64,000 bases of DNA, taken from assembly GCA_019137255.1 (NCBI GenBank), contig WPDH01000084.1:1-64000 (forward strand), given 5' to 3'. Below, piece after piece: positions 11,842 through 20,519 of this stretch. A program made the position numbers and the translations under genes. The number at the start of each line of letters is the position of its first letter. Position 1 is the stretch's first letter. The DNA comes from Corinectria fuckeliana (lineage: Eukaryota; Ascomycota; Sordariomycetes; Hypocreales; Nectriaceae). The notes below the pieces were generated by a model that was not told the origin of the DNA, did no database searches, and worked only from the letters and a program-made list of their open reading frames with translations.

Positions 11842-12651
11842 ATGGATCGTCTTGCCGAGCAGCTCTTCGGGCGTCCCGACAAGCAACCCCGGGCCGCCGG
11901 CGCCGACGGCCTAGGCTTCATAGAGACCATGGCCCGGAGCTTCGCCACGTCGACGGCCAAGCGCGCGGGCGACAAGCGCGGGCGCGGCGGGTTCGACCCG
12001 GACGACTTCCGCACGCTGGGCGGGTTCGTGCTGGAGATGATGAGCGGGCGCGGCGGCGGGGACGAGGCCGAGCGGCGGCGCACGAAGCACAGGAAACGCC
12101 GGCACCGGGATCGCGAACGCGGGCGTGATCGGGGCGTCCCCGAAGAAGAGGCGATCCACGGCCCCGAGAGGCGCAAGCGCCGCACCCGGGCGTCGGGCAG
12201 TCCGCTGCACGTCACCTTTGCGGAGCCGCTGCAGGGCTTCGACTACCCGCCGGCTCGGCCGCGGAAACGGCGCCACGCCCGCCGGCATCATCGTCACCAC
12301 CGTGACGACGACGGCGACTACGACGACGGCGGCAGACGGAGCAGGCGTCGACGACACGCGGCTGCCGCTGCTGCTCCGATCGACCTGCGCAGCCTGAAGA
12401 CGGAGCTGGAGGACATGTCGCACACCATCATCGAGCTGAACGCGCGCAGCACGAGCCACCGGGACTGCGAGTTCTACGACAAGTTTGCGCGCAAGGGCGG
12501 GAGGCTGCAGGACGTCATCGGGAGCACGCTGGGGCAGATCCGCGGGATGGAGCTGGGAGGAGGAGGAGAGGCGGAGGGCGGAGGGTTTGGGTTCGGGGGG
12601 GACGCGGAGGAGGGGAGGGAGAGGAAGAGACGGCGGAGGACGAGAGAGTAG
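11842..12651 (+). CDS. Uncharacterised Arg/Gly-rich basic protein
   Basis: Single-exon gene for about 269 residues with no family recognised. The N-terminus (MDRLAEQLFGRPDKQP) and the C-terminal third look folded: a heptad-like stretch LKTELEDMSHTIIELNAR, then DCEFYDKFARKGGRLQDVIGS. The middle is low complexity, very rich in Arg, His and Lys (RRRTKHRKRRHRDRERGRDR), with a second His/Arg/Asp block, and would bind nucleic acid or localise to the nucleus; this is inference from composition. The ATG at 11842 has a purine at -3 in a GAGCC context and opens the conserved-looking part, so it was preferred to an in-frame ATG at 11767. Composition is GC-rich like its neighbours. Confidence 0.6.
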   Translation: MDRLAEQLFGRPDKQPRAAGADGLGFIETMARSFATSTAKRAGDKRGRGGFDPDDFRTLGGFVLEMMSGRGGGDEAERRRTKHRKRRHRDRERGRDRGVPEEEAIHGPERRKRRTRASGSPLHVTFAEPLQGFDYPPARPRKRRHARRHHRHHRDDDGDYDDGGRRSRRRRHAAAAAAPIDLRSLKTELEDMSHTIIELNARSTSHRDCEFYDKFARKGGRLQDVIGSTLGQIRGMELGGGGEAEGGGFGFGGDAEEGRERKRRRRTRE

Positions 12652-12695
12652 AATAGAGTAGAGTAGAGTAGAGTAGAGTCAAGTAGAGTAGAGTA
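12652..12695. repeat. (AGAGT)n pentanucleotide microsatellite
   Basis: About eight imperfect copies of a five-base unit begin immediately after the stop codon of the basic-protein gene, in its presumed 3' UTR. One copy is interrupted (gagtcaagtag). Confidence 0.9.
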
Positions 12696-13262
12696 GCCTA
12701 GGGGCTGTCTCCTTTTCCCGTTGTTAGAAGGTTGGGTGGAATACCACGCCGGGGTTTGCTTCGTTTGCTTTGATAGACTAGTCATACATACACGCACGCA
12801 TCGGGTTCTTCTACAAGGCAGATATTTCATGTCTGCTTTCTCCCATGTTTCCCCCACTCCATTGTGCCCGCGACGATGCCAAAGAAGTTTTCAGGTTGGG
12901 AAAAAAAAAAAAAGGGCCACTTACACGAGTACAGCATCCGACAAACAAGAGGTCAACCAACCAACCATCGGATGCACCATCCCACCCAAGCTGCAGCATC
13001 GGAAGACCGAATGGCTTTGCGTGTTTGCATCTTCCCTCGGATTAGCAAGGAAAACATTGAGACAGTCGTGTGTTTTCCTCCTCTTTGCCAGTAGGCGTAG
13101 CCGAGCGAATCATGCGTGTAAAACTCGGGAGGCAAAGAAGGGTTCTGGCCGAGGAAACCAATGCTGCGAATGCCTGCATGCTGGGAGTATAAAGAGATGG
13201 CGATTATCTCCATCAGTTTCAGTCCTCCTTGCGCAAACTCAATTGCCGAACGACGCAACCAG
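12696..13262. other. Gene-free intergenic stretch
   Basis: Contains a 13-A run near 12901-12913. No convincing gene is seen. It is the upstream region of the membrane-protein gene that follows. Confidence 0.4.
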
Positions 13263-13952
13263 ATGCCGGCCATCAACCTCCCGGGAGGTGACGCCCTTGT
13301 TATCCAAGATGCACTGCAACAAATCGAGCCTCTTCCCCATCCAACCTCACGCGGCGGGCATCTCCGCGACACGCATCTGCCGCTTGCCCTCAACACCACG
13401 AATCCGAGATCCGTCCACACGCTGCAACGCCGGTCGCCAGGCTCCGAGACGGTGGGGCTAGCGGTCGGCCTGGCCTTCCTGTTCGCAGTCTTGGGGATGC
13501 TGGGCTGGATGCTGCTGGGGAAGAAGAAGAAGAAGAAGGACCGCCAGCGAAGGATGACCAAGAAGCGCAAGAAGAAGCCGAGTCTTCGTCACGGATGCCG
13601 CCATCACAATCACGAGCACGCACACGCGCACCAGCATTCTCAGGCGCACCGTCACGAGCAGCGAGCCCATTCGCGCCATACCCACCATGAGAAACAAGCG
13701 CATCAGCAGAACGCGGAGGACTGGGCGGTCAACCAGCCCGAAGACACTCTCGAATATCTGACCCCCCGTCCAGAGCCCATCCACACGGCTCATCGACGGC
13801 CTGCCAACGACATGGACGCACCACAGGATAATGTACGAGGCAAACATGGCTGGGACTGGACAAGGTGGCAGAGGGATGATGGTCTTGGAAGCGGAATGCG
13901 ACCGAACCGTGCGGCAATGATACCAGGGTTTCACCATCATGCTCACCGATGA
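13263..13952 (+). CDS. Small single-pass membrane protein with Lys-rich stop-transfer and His-rich tail
   Basis: About 229 residues with no family recognised. A roughly 60-residue polar N-terminal part is followed by one strong transmembrane helix, ETVGLAVGLAFLFAVLGM then LGWMLLG. Immediately after comes a cluster of six lysines and more basic residues (KKKKKKDRQRRMTKKRKKK), which by the positive-inside rule puts the C-terminus in the cytoplasm. The tail is His-rich (HHNHEHAHAHQH and HRHEQRAHSRHTHHEK), suggesting metal binding, though this is composition only. The start at 13263 (MPAINLPGG) was chosen because the frame upstream to 13161 looks non-coding, but a start at 13161 is possible. It faces another single-pass protein of similar design downstream. 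Confidence 0.5.
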   Translation: MPAINLPGGDALVIQDALQQIEPLPHPTSRGGHLRDTHLPLALNTTNPRSVHTLQRRSPGSETVGLAVGLAFLFAVLGMLGWMLLGKKKKKKDRQRRMTKKRKKKPSLRHGCRHHNHEHAHAHQHSQAHRHEQRAHSRHTHHEKQAHQQNAEDWAVNQPEDTLEYLTPRPEPIHTAHRRPANDMDAPQDNVRGKHGWDWTRWQRDDGLGSGMRPNRAAMIPGFHHHAHR

Positions 13953-14428
13953 GACCATCACTATGAAGAGAGACGAGGTGGACTAGAGAGGCAGCGGGAT
14001 GTCAAAGAAAGCAGCTATGAATATGAAGGATGAAATAGAGTATTGGGGGACTTGGAGCTTGGAGACGGAAAGCTAGAGAACAAGACTACGTAGACGATAC
14101 CAAATAGAGAGGTTAAAGAAAAAAAAGCCCGACTCAAGCTACAAACCATCATTCCCCACACCACACGGGCCTGTATCCATGAATGGAAATCCATCTCTGC
14201 TCACTGAAGCCATGTCGAACTTTGAAAACAAATTATTGGTAATACGTCGCCAAGGATATACAAGAAGAAGAAGGAAGAAAAGAAAAAAAGAAAAAAAAAG
14301 AAAGAAAAAAAGAAAAAAACCCCTAGGGAAGAGTCAGCTATGTACAGCAACGAGACGGGCGTGGGCTGAAGAGTACCTATCGTAGCATGTCAAGCCCCCG
14401 GATGGTACACAAGGACTAGCCCGACCGC
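13953..14428. other. Shared 3' region with polypurine tract
   Basis: Intergenic region between two convergent genes. It holds an almost pure A/G tract at 14262-14319 (about 58 bases, mostly A with isolated G). Confidence 0.6.
14262..14319. repeat. Polypurine (A/G) low-complexity tract
   Basis: An uninterrupted run of A and G on the plus strand, from gaagaagaagg to agaaaaaaa. On the minus strand it is a polypyrimidine run just downstream of the neighbouring minus-strand gene. Confidence 0.85.
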
Positions 14429-14956
14429 CTATCCCTCCGCGGCCGGGTCTTTTGCCGGAGGAGCCTCTTCAGCTGGAGAGGGAGCGCGGGGAGGAGGAGA
14501 AGGTGGCGGAGCCGATCGTGGAGGCGGCGGATGCCGTGGCCGTGGTGATGGAGGCGCGCCGCCGTCAGAGCTTCTGGAGCTCTTGCTGCCGGAAGACTTG
14601 TGCCTTCGATGATGGTGCCGCCTCCTCTTCTCGGTGAATCGGATAGAGCGGCCGTAGAAGTAAAAGAAGGCAATGACGACGGCGATGAAGACGGCGAGAA
14701 GGATGCCGACAATGAGGCCGATCTTGATGTTGTTGTTTTCAGCTGGGTTGTTAGAGAATTGCCTCCTTTGGATCGTCTCCTGGTCTCCGCTAGAGGTCCC
14801 GGTGCAGAAACGAAGCGGGCTCAATGTCAGATGGCAGAGCACAGAAGCAATACCCGAGTAAGAAGGGTGGCTGTTGGCGTGGGTCCCCGTGCTGAGACGA
14901 TCCTGCACCACGGAGACCCGAATATGTTGGTAAGGGGATGGAATATACATCCACAC
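14429..14956 (-). CDS. Small single-pass membrane protein with Ser/Pro-rich cytoplasmic tail
   Basis: The recognisable part runs from about 14790 to 14429. It has a short ectodomain ending FSNNPAENNN, one transmembrane helix IKIGLIVGILLAVFIAVVIA then FFYFYGRS, a basic juxtamembrane stretch (EKRRRHHHRRHKSSGSKSSR) and a Pro/Ser-rich tail with PPPPRSAPPPSPPPRAPSP. This architecture, with N(x)ENNN just outside the membrane and a basic His/Lys/Ser stretch just inside, is familiar from small uncharacterised proteins of filamentous ascomycetes, but I cannot name a family with a known function. The 5' end is uncertain: the residues upstream of about 14800 look non-coding, so the true start may lie in an unseen upstream exon. 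Confidence 0.55.
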   Translation of the reverse strand: MWMYIPSPYQHIRVSVVQDRLSTGTHANSHPSYSGIASVLCHLTLSPLRFCTGTSSGDQETIQRRQFSNNPAENNNIKIGLIVGILLAVFIAVVIAFFYFYGRSIRFTEKRRRHHHRRHKSSGSKSSRSSDGGAPPSPRPRHPPPPRSAPPPSPPPRAPSPAEEAPPAKDPAAEG

Positions 14957-17874
14957 TCCAGTTCGGATTGAAGGAGGTCAACAAGGAGCAAAGGGTGTGA
15001 GATCAATCACATGAGGAAAACGTGGAATGTAGAGCAAGGCATGGTATGGGAGGTCATGGCGGGCAGGGCAAAGAATAGGGCGCAAAGAGAACCCTGGGCG
15101 CAGAAGGCATTTTACAAAGAACGAGCTTCCACTCCATTTGGGGAGTCCCGGGAGAGAGGAGAGCTATTTAACTACATATTAAGTGCTAGGACAAGACACT
15201 GCGAGGACGGCGGCAAGGACGGCGGCGAGGGTGCGTGGCGGGAGAGAATGCGAGGTCGAGCAACGATTGTGCATCGATGGAGAGCCGGGTGCATATGCAA
15301 CCAGACAAGTGGACTGCTGTAGTGGTCAACGGAAATGAGGTAGTGCATGCTGCCTCGGATGAGCTGGCGTATCAGAACTTGCAACGAACGGAAGCTCCAA
15401 TGAACGGCATGGGGAAGACAGAGTCCCGGTTCCAACCAGCTAGGCCGAGGCGAGAAGTAACTGAATCGGGAGGGATGGACGGGATGACGGGTGTGGGGGC
15501 GTTGACGGGGACTGGCTGGATCATGGATGAATGACAGTGGTTCCTTCAGGCGATACTGTTGCGCGAGATGGATGAGAAGAGGGACAAGAAGGGGCTAGAA
15601 GTAGAGAAATGGAGAGGAGGGAAGGGAGAAGACACGAGGGCGGTGGCCTCACCGTTTGGAACCAGACGAGAACCAGACGGGTAGAACAGAGAGACGTTTA
15701 GGCAACTAGCCGTCTCAACGAGGGAGGACTTGACTGCACGTCGAGTCGCACTGCGCCGCGCAAGCCAAGGGGAGCCGAGCGCCTCTGAGAGACGGAGGAC
15801 TTGAGCCACGAGGTGACAACAGGACCGACGATTAGCAGCGCTGCATCCATCCTGCAACGGGACAGTACGAGAATGAGGCCGACGCAACGGCGAGTGACAG
15901 AGCGCCGGAGCGAAAGAGGCGCAAAGCTGCGGGCTGACGTGACGAGCCTGGCGCGAACACGGACCTTGACATCGATAGGTATCTGATAGACATCCGAGGG
16001 GAAAGGAGAGAAGAGGAAATGCCGTGGACGAGTCAACGTCGGCAGCGTCGGGCTGGGGCTGGGGCTGGCGGACAACGCATCGAGCGACCACCGAGGCGAC
16101 GCGGGGTGGACAACTCGTGGCCACTCGAGCAACACCATGATCCGCGAAGCCATCACACGCGGATTACACACTGATCCACACGTGCGGCGACCCGTTCGTC
16201 CAGCCGTGCGACGCCGTTGCCGTTTCCGCCCAGGGGGGGGGGGGGGGCCATCCCCAAGGTAGGAACCCAGGTGCGCGTCCTTCTCCCTCTCTGTTGGGTG
16301 TGTTGGGTGGAAATCCCGGGGACCAGCGTGTGCGTTGGGCTGGGGTGTGTTTGGGTGCTTCTTCTTGCGTCACGCCGATGAGCGTCCGTTTTGCCTTCTT
16401 GGAGGGCTGCAAGGAGGAGGGTGGTCGTTGATTGGCCGTCGAGGCGCCTATATAGTCGAAGAGATGAGCGAGGGCCAGCTTATCAACTTCGACTCTTCAA
16501 CGTTCAACGCAGGGCATATTCTGTCGATGCTTGCTCGTCTGTTTGGTGGAAGTGGTGATGATGAAAGGAGAAGAAGAAATGGCGAGGGTGCGAAATTGGT
16601 TGTTAAGCCTCATAACTTACAGTCACTGCCTCAGGCCTGAGTTGCCTACCTCAGTATCAACACCAAATTGATAAGACTCTTGTAAATCCACTCCAGGCCG
16701 CAAACTAGGAAATCATGGGGACGGTAGAGGAAATATGTCTTGATATCAGTACATCTCAGTATTGTCTAGTTTGGTGGTCGTTACTACCGTCGCCTATAAA
16801 CAGAACAGAATAGAGCACCTAGTTTAGAGAGCTGGGTTGTAGCTGATAGCTGTCGATGCCTTTCCCGAAATTGACGGTCGGATAAAGACTCATCATGTCT
16901 GGCGCTGACTACTAATTACATCTAACAAGCTGCCTCTTGGGCGCAAGGTTTCTTGTCTGAACCCGAAACTACCAGCCTCGCGCCAGCTCAGTAGAAGGGT
17001 GGTAGCCACTCATCGACCTACTTATTTTCATCCTCTAAGCGTAGCTGTATGAAGAGCGTTACTGAAGGTCCACTTCAGCTCCCACTTGACCATTTCTTTG
17101 TCGTCGCTGGAATGAATAGGTGCAGGTACCTATCTGTCTATTCTACCGCGCATGACACTCACGTCATTCGGCGCTGTTCCTATTCCAGCCAAAGAAAGAA
17201 GCACGACTTACACCGGGGGGGAAAGCAAACCACCCACCAAGCCCTTGTACTCCTCCGTAAAGCCCCCCCCCCCCCGAGAATGAACGGCCATGCTGCAAAC
17301 GCCCCGGCTAGATCCGCCAAAGAAGACCACTGTGACAATTCATTATGCGCATACTCCAGCTCGCGGACTAGAAGTCGTCAGACTGGTCTATCCTCCCCCC
17401 ACCTTTCGATAGGTTGCACCGGGCGTGCATACAAGTGGGATGATGACAGGCCCCCCTGGATCGCAGAAAGAGATAGCCGAGACGCGAGAAACCACTTTCC
17501 TAGTTCTTGCTTGTCTGTCCCTTCAACCACCGAACCTGCGATTACTTCGGCCCCGTTTCATCGTATCATCAGAGAGAAGCTACTGTACGTCACACGTGGC
17601 TATCCCGGATGAACAGCCGCTAAACTCAACCCCCACGTGGGCTGCCCGCCTCAGACGATTTCATCAGCAACACCTCCTCCTCCGACGGGCAACTGTCGAT
17701 ACCGAAGCTCCCTGGCGCGTTCGTTATTTGTTGCGCGGCTTCCCCTCCCTTCTAGAGCTCTCTTTGTCTCTGTCCGAGCTTCGAATCGCGAAACTCGGCA
17801 CTGGAAACTGTTGCAGCTAGCTACCAAGGACGGGACTCATCTACAACGCCCCCGCGGATGTCACAGTCAGAAAC
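14957..17874. other. 2.9-kb gene-free stretch
   Basis: No frame here shows a recognisable family. It includes a 15-base G run (16233-16247) and a 13-base C run (17263-17275). Open frames at 15546-16171, 16335-16640 and 17049-17612 show no motif and amino-acid use unlike the real genes nearby. It presumably contains the divergent promoters of the flanking genes and possibly the missing first exon of the membrane-protein gene. Confidence 0.45.
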
Positions 17875-18741
17875 ATGTCCACGGCCAACAGCAACGTCGT
17901 GCTCCTCGCGGAGCTGGCGGACCCGGCCGACGAAGGCGACGACGGCGAGTACCGCTTCCTCGTCGACGGGCGGCACGTCAAGTACGTGAGCGTGTCGGCG
18001 GGCAGCCTGCCCCCCGCGGACCCGGATGCCGACGCCGACGCCGACGCCGACGCCGATGCCGACGTGGACCACCGGACGTCGGCGCTCATGCCGCTGCTGC
18101 CGGCGTTCCCGGACGGCGACTGGAACGAAGGCCGGGTGGGCAAGGATGCGCGCACGGGGTCCCTGGCCTTCGGCAATCTCACCAAGAGCGCGCTCCCAGG
18201 GATCGGCAACGTGTGGCACGGCGTCAGCATCGACCACCTGGAGCTGACGACGGTGGCGCGGGTGCGGCAGACGCTGCACCGCGTGACGCACCCGCGCTTC
18301 GCCGCGCCGGTGCTGGCCAAGTTCGCGCAGTTCCCGTGGGAGATCCCGTACTTCGCGGCCGAGACGACGTCGTACGAGTGGATCCACGGCCGGGGCGTCG
18401 GGCCCGAGTTCCTGGGCCACGTCCACGAGGACGGCCGGGTCATCGGGTTCCTGCTGGAGGAGATCGCGGGGGTGCGGCCGGCGGAGCCGCGGGACCTGGC
18501 GGCGTGCCAGCGCAGCCTGGAGCGGCTGCACGCGCTGGGCATCAAGCACTGCGACATCAACAAGCACAACTTCCTGATCCGCGAGGGGGACGGCGAGGCG
18601 GTGCTGATCGACTTTGAGACGGCGCAGAAGTGCGCGGACCCGGAGCAGCTGGAGGCCGAGTATCAGGATTTGCAGGAGTCGCTGGAGGACATGTCGGGGA
18701 GGGGAGGGGCCGGGTTGGCGAGTGATTCAAGTTCAGACTGA
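17875..18741 (+). CDS. Kinase-fold protein (aminoglycoside-phosphotransferase/APH-like)
   Basis: Single exon of 288 residues. The catalytic core of the protein-kinase-like fold is visible at the C-terminal side: H225-C-D227-I-N-K-H-N232 matches the HxDxxxxN catalytic loop, and I-D246-F-E248 takes the place of DFG, as in APH-type and other small-molecule or atypical kinases. Upstream, GFLLEEIAGVRP resembles the hinge region. A nucleotide-binding lysine near the N-terminus is not obvious, and the family's N-lobe is poorly conserved here. Residues 49-64 are a pure Asp-Ala repeat, DPDADADADADADADADV-like, encoded by a GCCGAC microsatellite. Fungal proteins of this kind are often labelled loosely; the substrate is unknown. 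The gene has no introns and is convergent with the lactonase gene. Confidence 0.72.
   Translation: MSTANSNVVLLAELADPADEGDDGEYRFLVDGRHVKYVSVSAGSLPPADPDADADADADADADVDHRTSALMPLLPAFPDGDWNEGRVGKDARTGSLAFGNLTKSALPGIGNVWHGVSIDHLELTTVARVRQTLHRVTHPRFAAPVLAKFAQFPWEIPYFAAETTSYEWIHGRGVGPEFLGHVHEDGRVIGFLLEEIAGVRPAEPRDLAACQRSLERLHALGIKHCDINKHNFLIREGDGEAVLIDFETAQKCADPEQLEAEYQDLQESLEDMSGRGGAGLASDSSSD
18023..18063. repeat. GCCGAC coding microsatellite (Asp-Ala)
   Basis: About six to seven copies of a six-base unit within the kinase-like gene, coding alternating Ala and Asp. Some copies differ at the third codon base (gatgcc). Confidence 0.85.
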
Positions 18742-19334
18742 TTGGGATAGACGAGAAGAATAAGCTTACCGGGGACAAGCATCTAGGGACAAGCAGACTA
18801 GGGATCACGGCACCAAGGACCAAAGACGACGAGAAAGTATTTTGGGGTTCAATAAGCTCATTCGGCTTTGGGATAACTACATCACTTAGACTAAAGACTT
18901 GGAGTACCTTTCATTAAGGTGTGGGTGGGTAATCTATTTGGCACTTAATAAGTAAAGAATCCAAGACGCGGATTATGAATAAGTGAGTAAATGGGTGAGT
19001 GAGCGAGTGAGTGAGTACAGTGTAAGTGGGAGACATGCCCATTAACATCGAACATCACCATGTCTTAGTGAAACATGGCATCAAATCAATTCATAAGCAA
19101 ACAATCAAGCAAGAGGCAAATTGTTATCGAGATTGACAGGTTTTCTCTATTTCCTAAGCGCAAAGGTGGTATATCCTAATCTCGACTTTCCGACCCGATC
19201 CAAACCAAGCCAGGTCGGTCTCGGAGTCTTTATCTATTTAGCCCATAAACGCCGAACTGTACCATTGGATGAGGCTACAAGTACAGACAAAGAAAAGAAA
19301 AGAAAAGCAAAAGGAGAATTATTTTCTCCCTCAC
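18742..19334. other. Gene-free: convergent 3' regions
   Basis: Holds a short (GTGA/GAGT)n stretch near 18980-19016. Nothing else is supported. Confidence 0.5.
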
Positions 19335-20519
19335 TTATGCAATCTGCTGGACAAACTGAGGTCCGAAGCCCACCTCGCCAAAGACGGAGTTGGCAATGGT
19401 CGCCAGCGGCTCGTCGCCCAGCTTGCCGTTGTCGCTAATGTCGACGGCGGCGAGCCCAAGCTTGCCGTCCTGGTTGGCCGAGAAGACGGTCTCGGCGTCG
19501 TCGCTCAGGCTGAACATGCGCGGCAGCAGGCCGCCCGAGGACACCGAGTCGGCGAATTCGAGCGTGGCGGCGCCGCACTCGGAGCGCCGGACCTTGAAGT
19601 GCGCGATGGAGTCGGTCTCGTTGCCCGTCAGGCGGTTGGAGACGTACACGTCCTGGTTGTTGGGCGTGAGGGCGATCTCGCCGGCGGCCGCCGTGGTGGC
19701 GTTGGCGGGCGGGAAGGCGGCGCCATAGGTCGACAGGGTCTGCGTCTGCTCAAAGGCCAGGCCCTCGGCCGTGTACGCGACGGAGAAGACGAGCACCTGG
19801 CTGGTCATCTCGCACACGACCATGTAGTGGGTGGCCTCGGCGGCGCCGCGGGGGTAGAAGACGCCGTGCCGGGGGCCGCAGCCGGCGGGCTCGACGCGGG
19901 CGGAGCTGACCTTTTTGAAGTCGTCGTCCTTGGAGTCGACGACGACGAGGGAGTCGGTGCCCAGGTCGTTGGTCACGAAGAAGCGGCCGGTGGGGTCGAT
20001 GTTGGTCTGGTGAGGATGGGACGCGAGCTGGCGGTCCTTGTTGGGGCCGAGCTTGTCGTCCGAGACGATGGTGTTGACGAGCTCGAGGCCGCCGTTCTCA
20101 ACGTTCCAGACGTCGACGGTGCCGTTGCCGTACGCGGAGCCGACGAGACGAGTCTTGTCCTGGTTGAACTCGAGGTGGACGACGCCCTGGCTGCCGTTGC
20201 CGCCGGCCTTCATCTCCAGCTTGTTGGAGTCGAGGTCGAGCTCGTAGTAGTGCAGCTCCGAGGAGAACTCGTCGACGGCGTAGAGGCGGTTGGGCGGCGC
20301 AAAGGCCAGCCACGAGGGGTCGCCGATGGCCTTCTCCTCGAGCGTAAAGTCGAACTTTTTGAACTCCGGGAGGTAGTCGGCGATGTAGATGTTGCCGGTG
20401 TGGCTCAAGAGGACACGGGCAGCGGGTTTGGAATCGCTGCTGGTGCGGGGAATGGCGCTGGGGAGGGCCGATGAAGTGGCGGCGAGGGCGGCCGTGAGGC
20501 CAAAGGTTGAAAGCTTCAT
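19335..20519 (-). CDS. Secreted seven-bladed beta-propeller lactonase (6-phosphogluconolactonase-like)
   Basis: Single-exon gene for 394 residues, normal for the family. The first about 19 residues (MKLSTFGLTAALAATSSAL) form a signal peptide, so the product is predicted to be secreted. The rest is the lactonase propeller (PF10282 type): repeated blades with GNIYIADYLPEFKKF, LYAVDEFSSELHYYELD, GTVDVWNVENGGLELV, ASHPHQTNIDPTGRFFVTND, GCGPRHGVFYPRG and NNQDVYVSNRLTG. The HPHQ and GPRH segments lie where fungal members of this family carry their conserved histidines. Fungal secreted members are distinct from cytosolic pentose-phosphate 6-phosphogluconolactonases, and the actual substrate is not known. 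The start codon and signal peptide fit well. Confidence 0.88.
   Translation of the reverse strand: MKLSTFGLTAALAATSSALPSAIPRTSSDSKPAARVLLSHTGNIYIADYLPEFKKFDFTLEEKAIGDPSWLAFAPPNRLYAVDEFSSELHYYELDLDSNKLEMKAGGNGSQGVVHLEFNQDKTRLVGSAYGNGTVDVWNVENGGLELVNTIVSDDKLGPNKDRQLASHPHQTNIDPTGRFFVTNDLGTDSLVVVDSKDDDFKKVSSARVEPAGCGPRHGVFYPRGAAEATHYMVVCEMTSQVLVFSVAYTAEGLAFEQTQTLSTYGAAFPPANATTAAAGEIALTPNNQDVYVSNRLTGNETDSIAHFKVRRSECGAATLEFADSVSSGGLLPRMFSLSDDAETVFSANQDGKLGLAAVDISDNGKLGDEPLATIANSVFGEVGFGPQFVQQIA

Noticed and set aside
17049..17612. 187-residue plus-strand open frame
   Set aside because: No recognisable motif, crosses a 13-base C run, and composition is unlike neighbouring genes.
19269..20474. 401-residue open frame antisense to the lactonase gene
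   Set aside because: A shadow of the lactonase gene caused by its codon bias; the minus-strand protein has signal peptide and propeller motifs.
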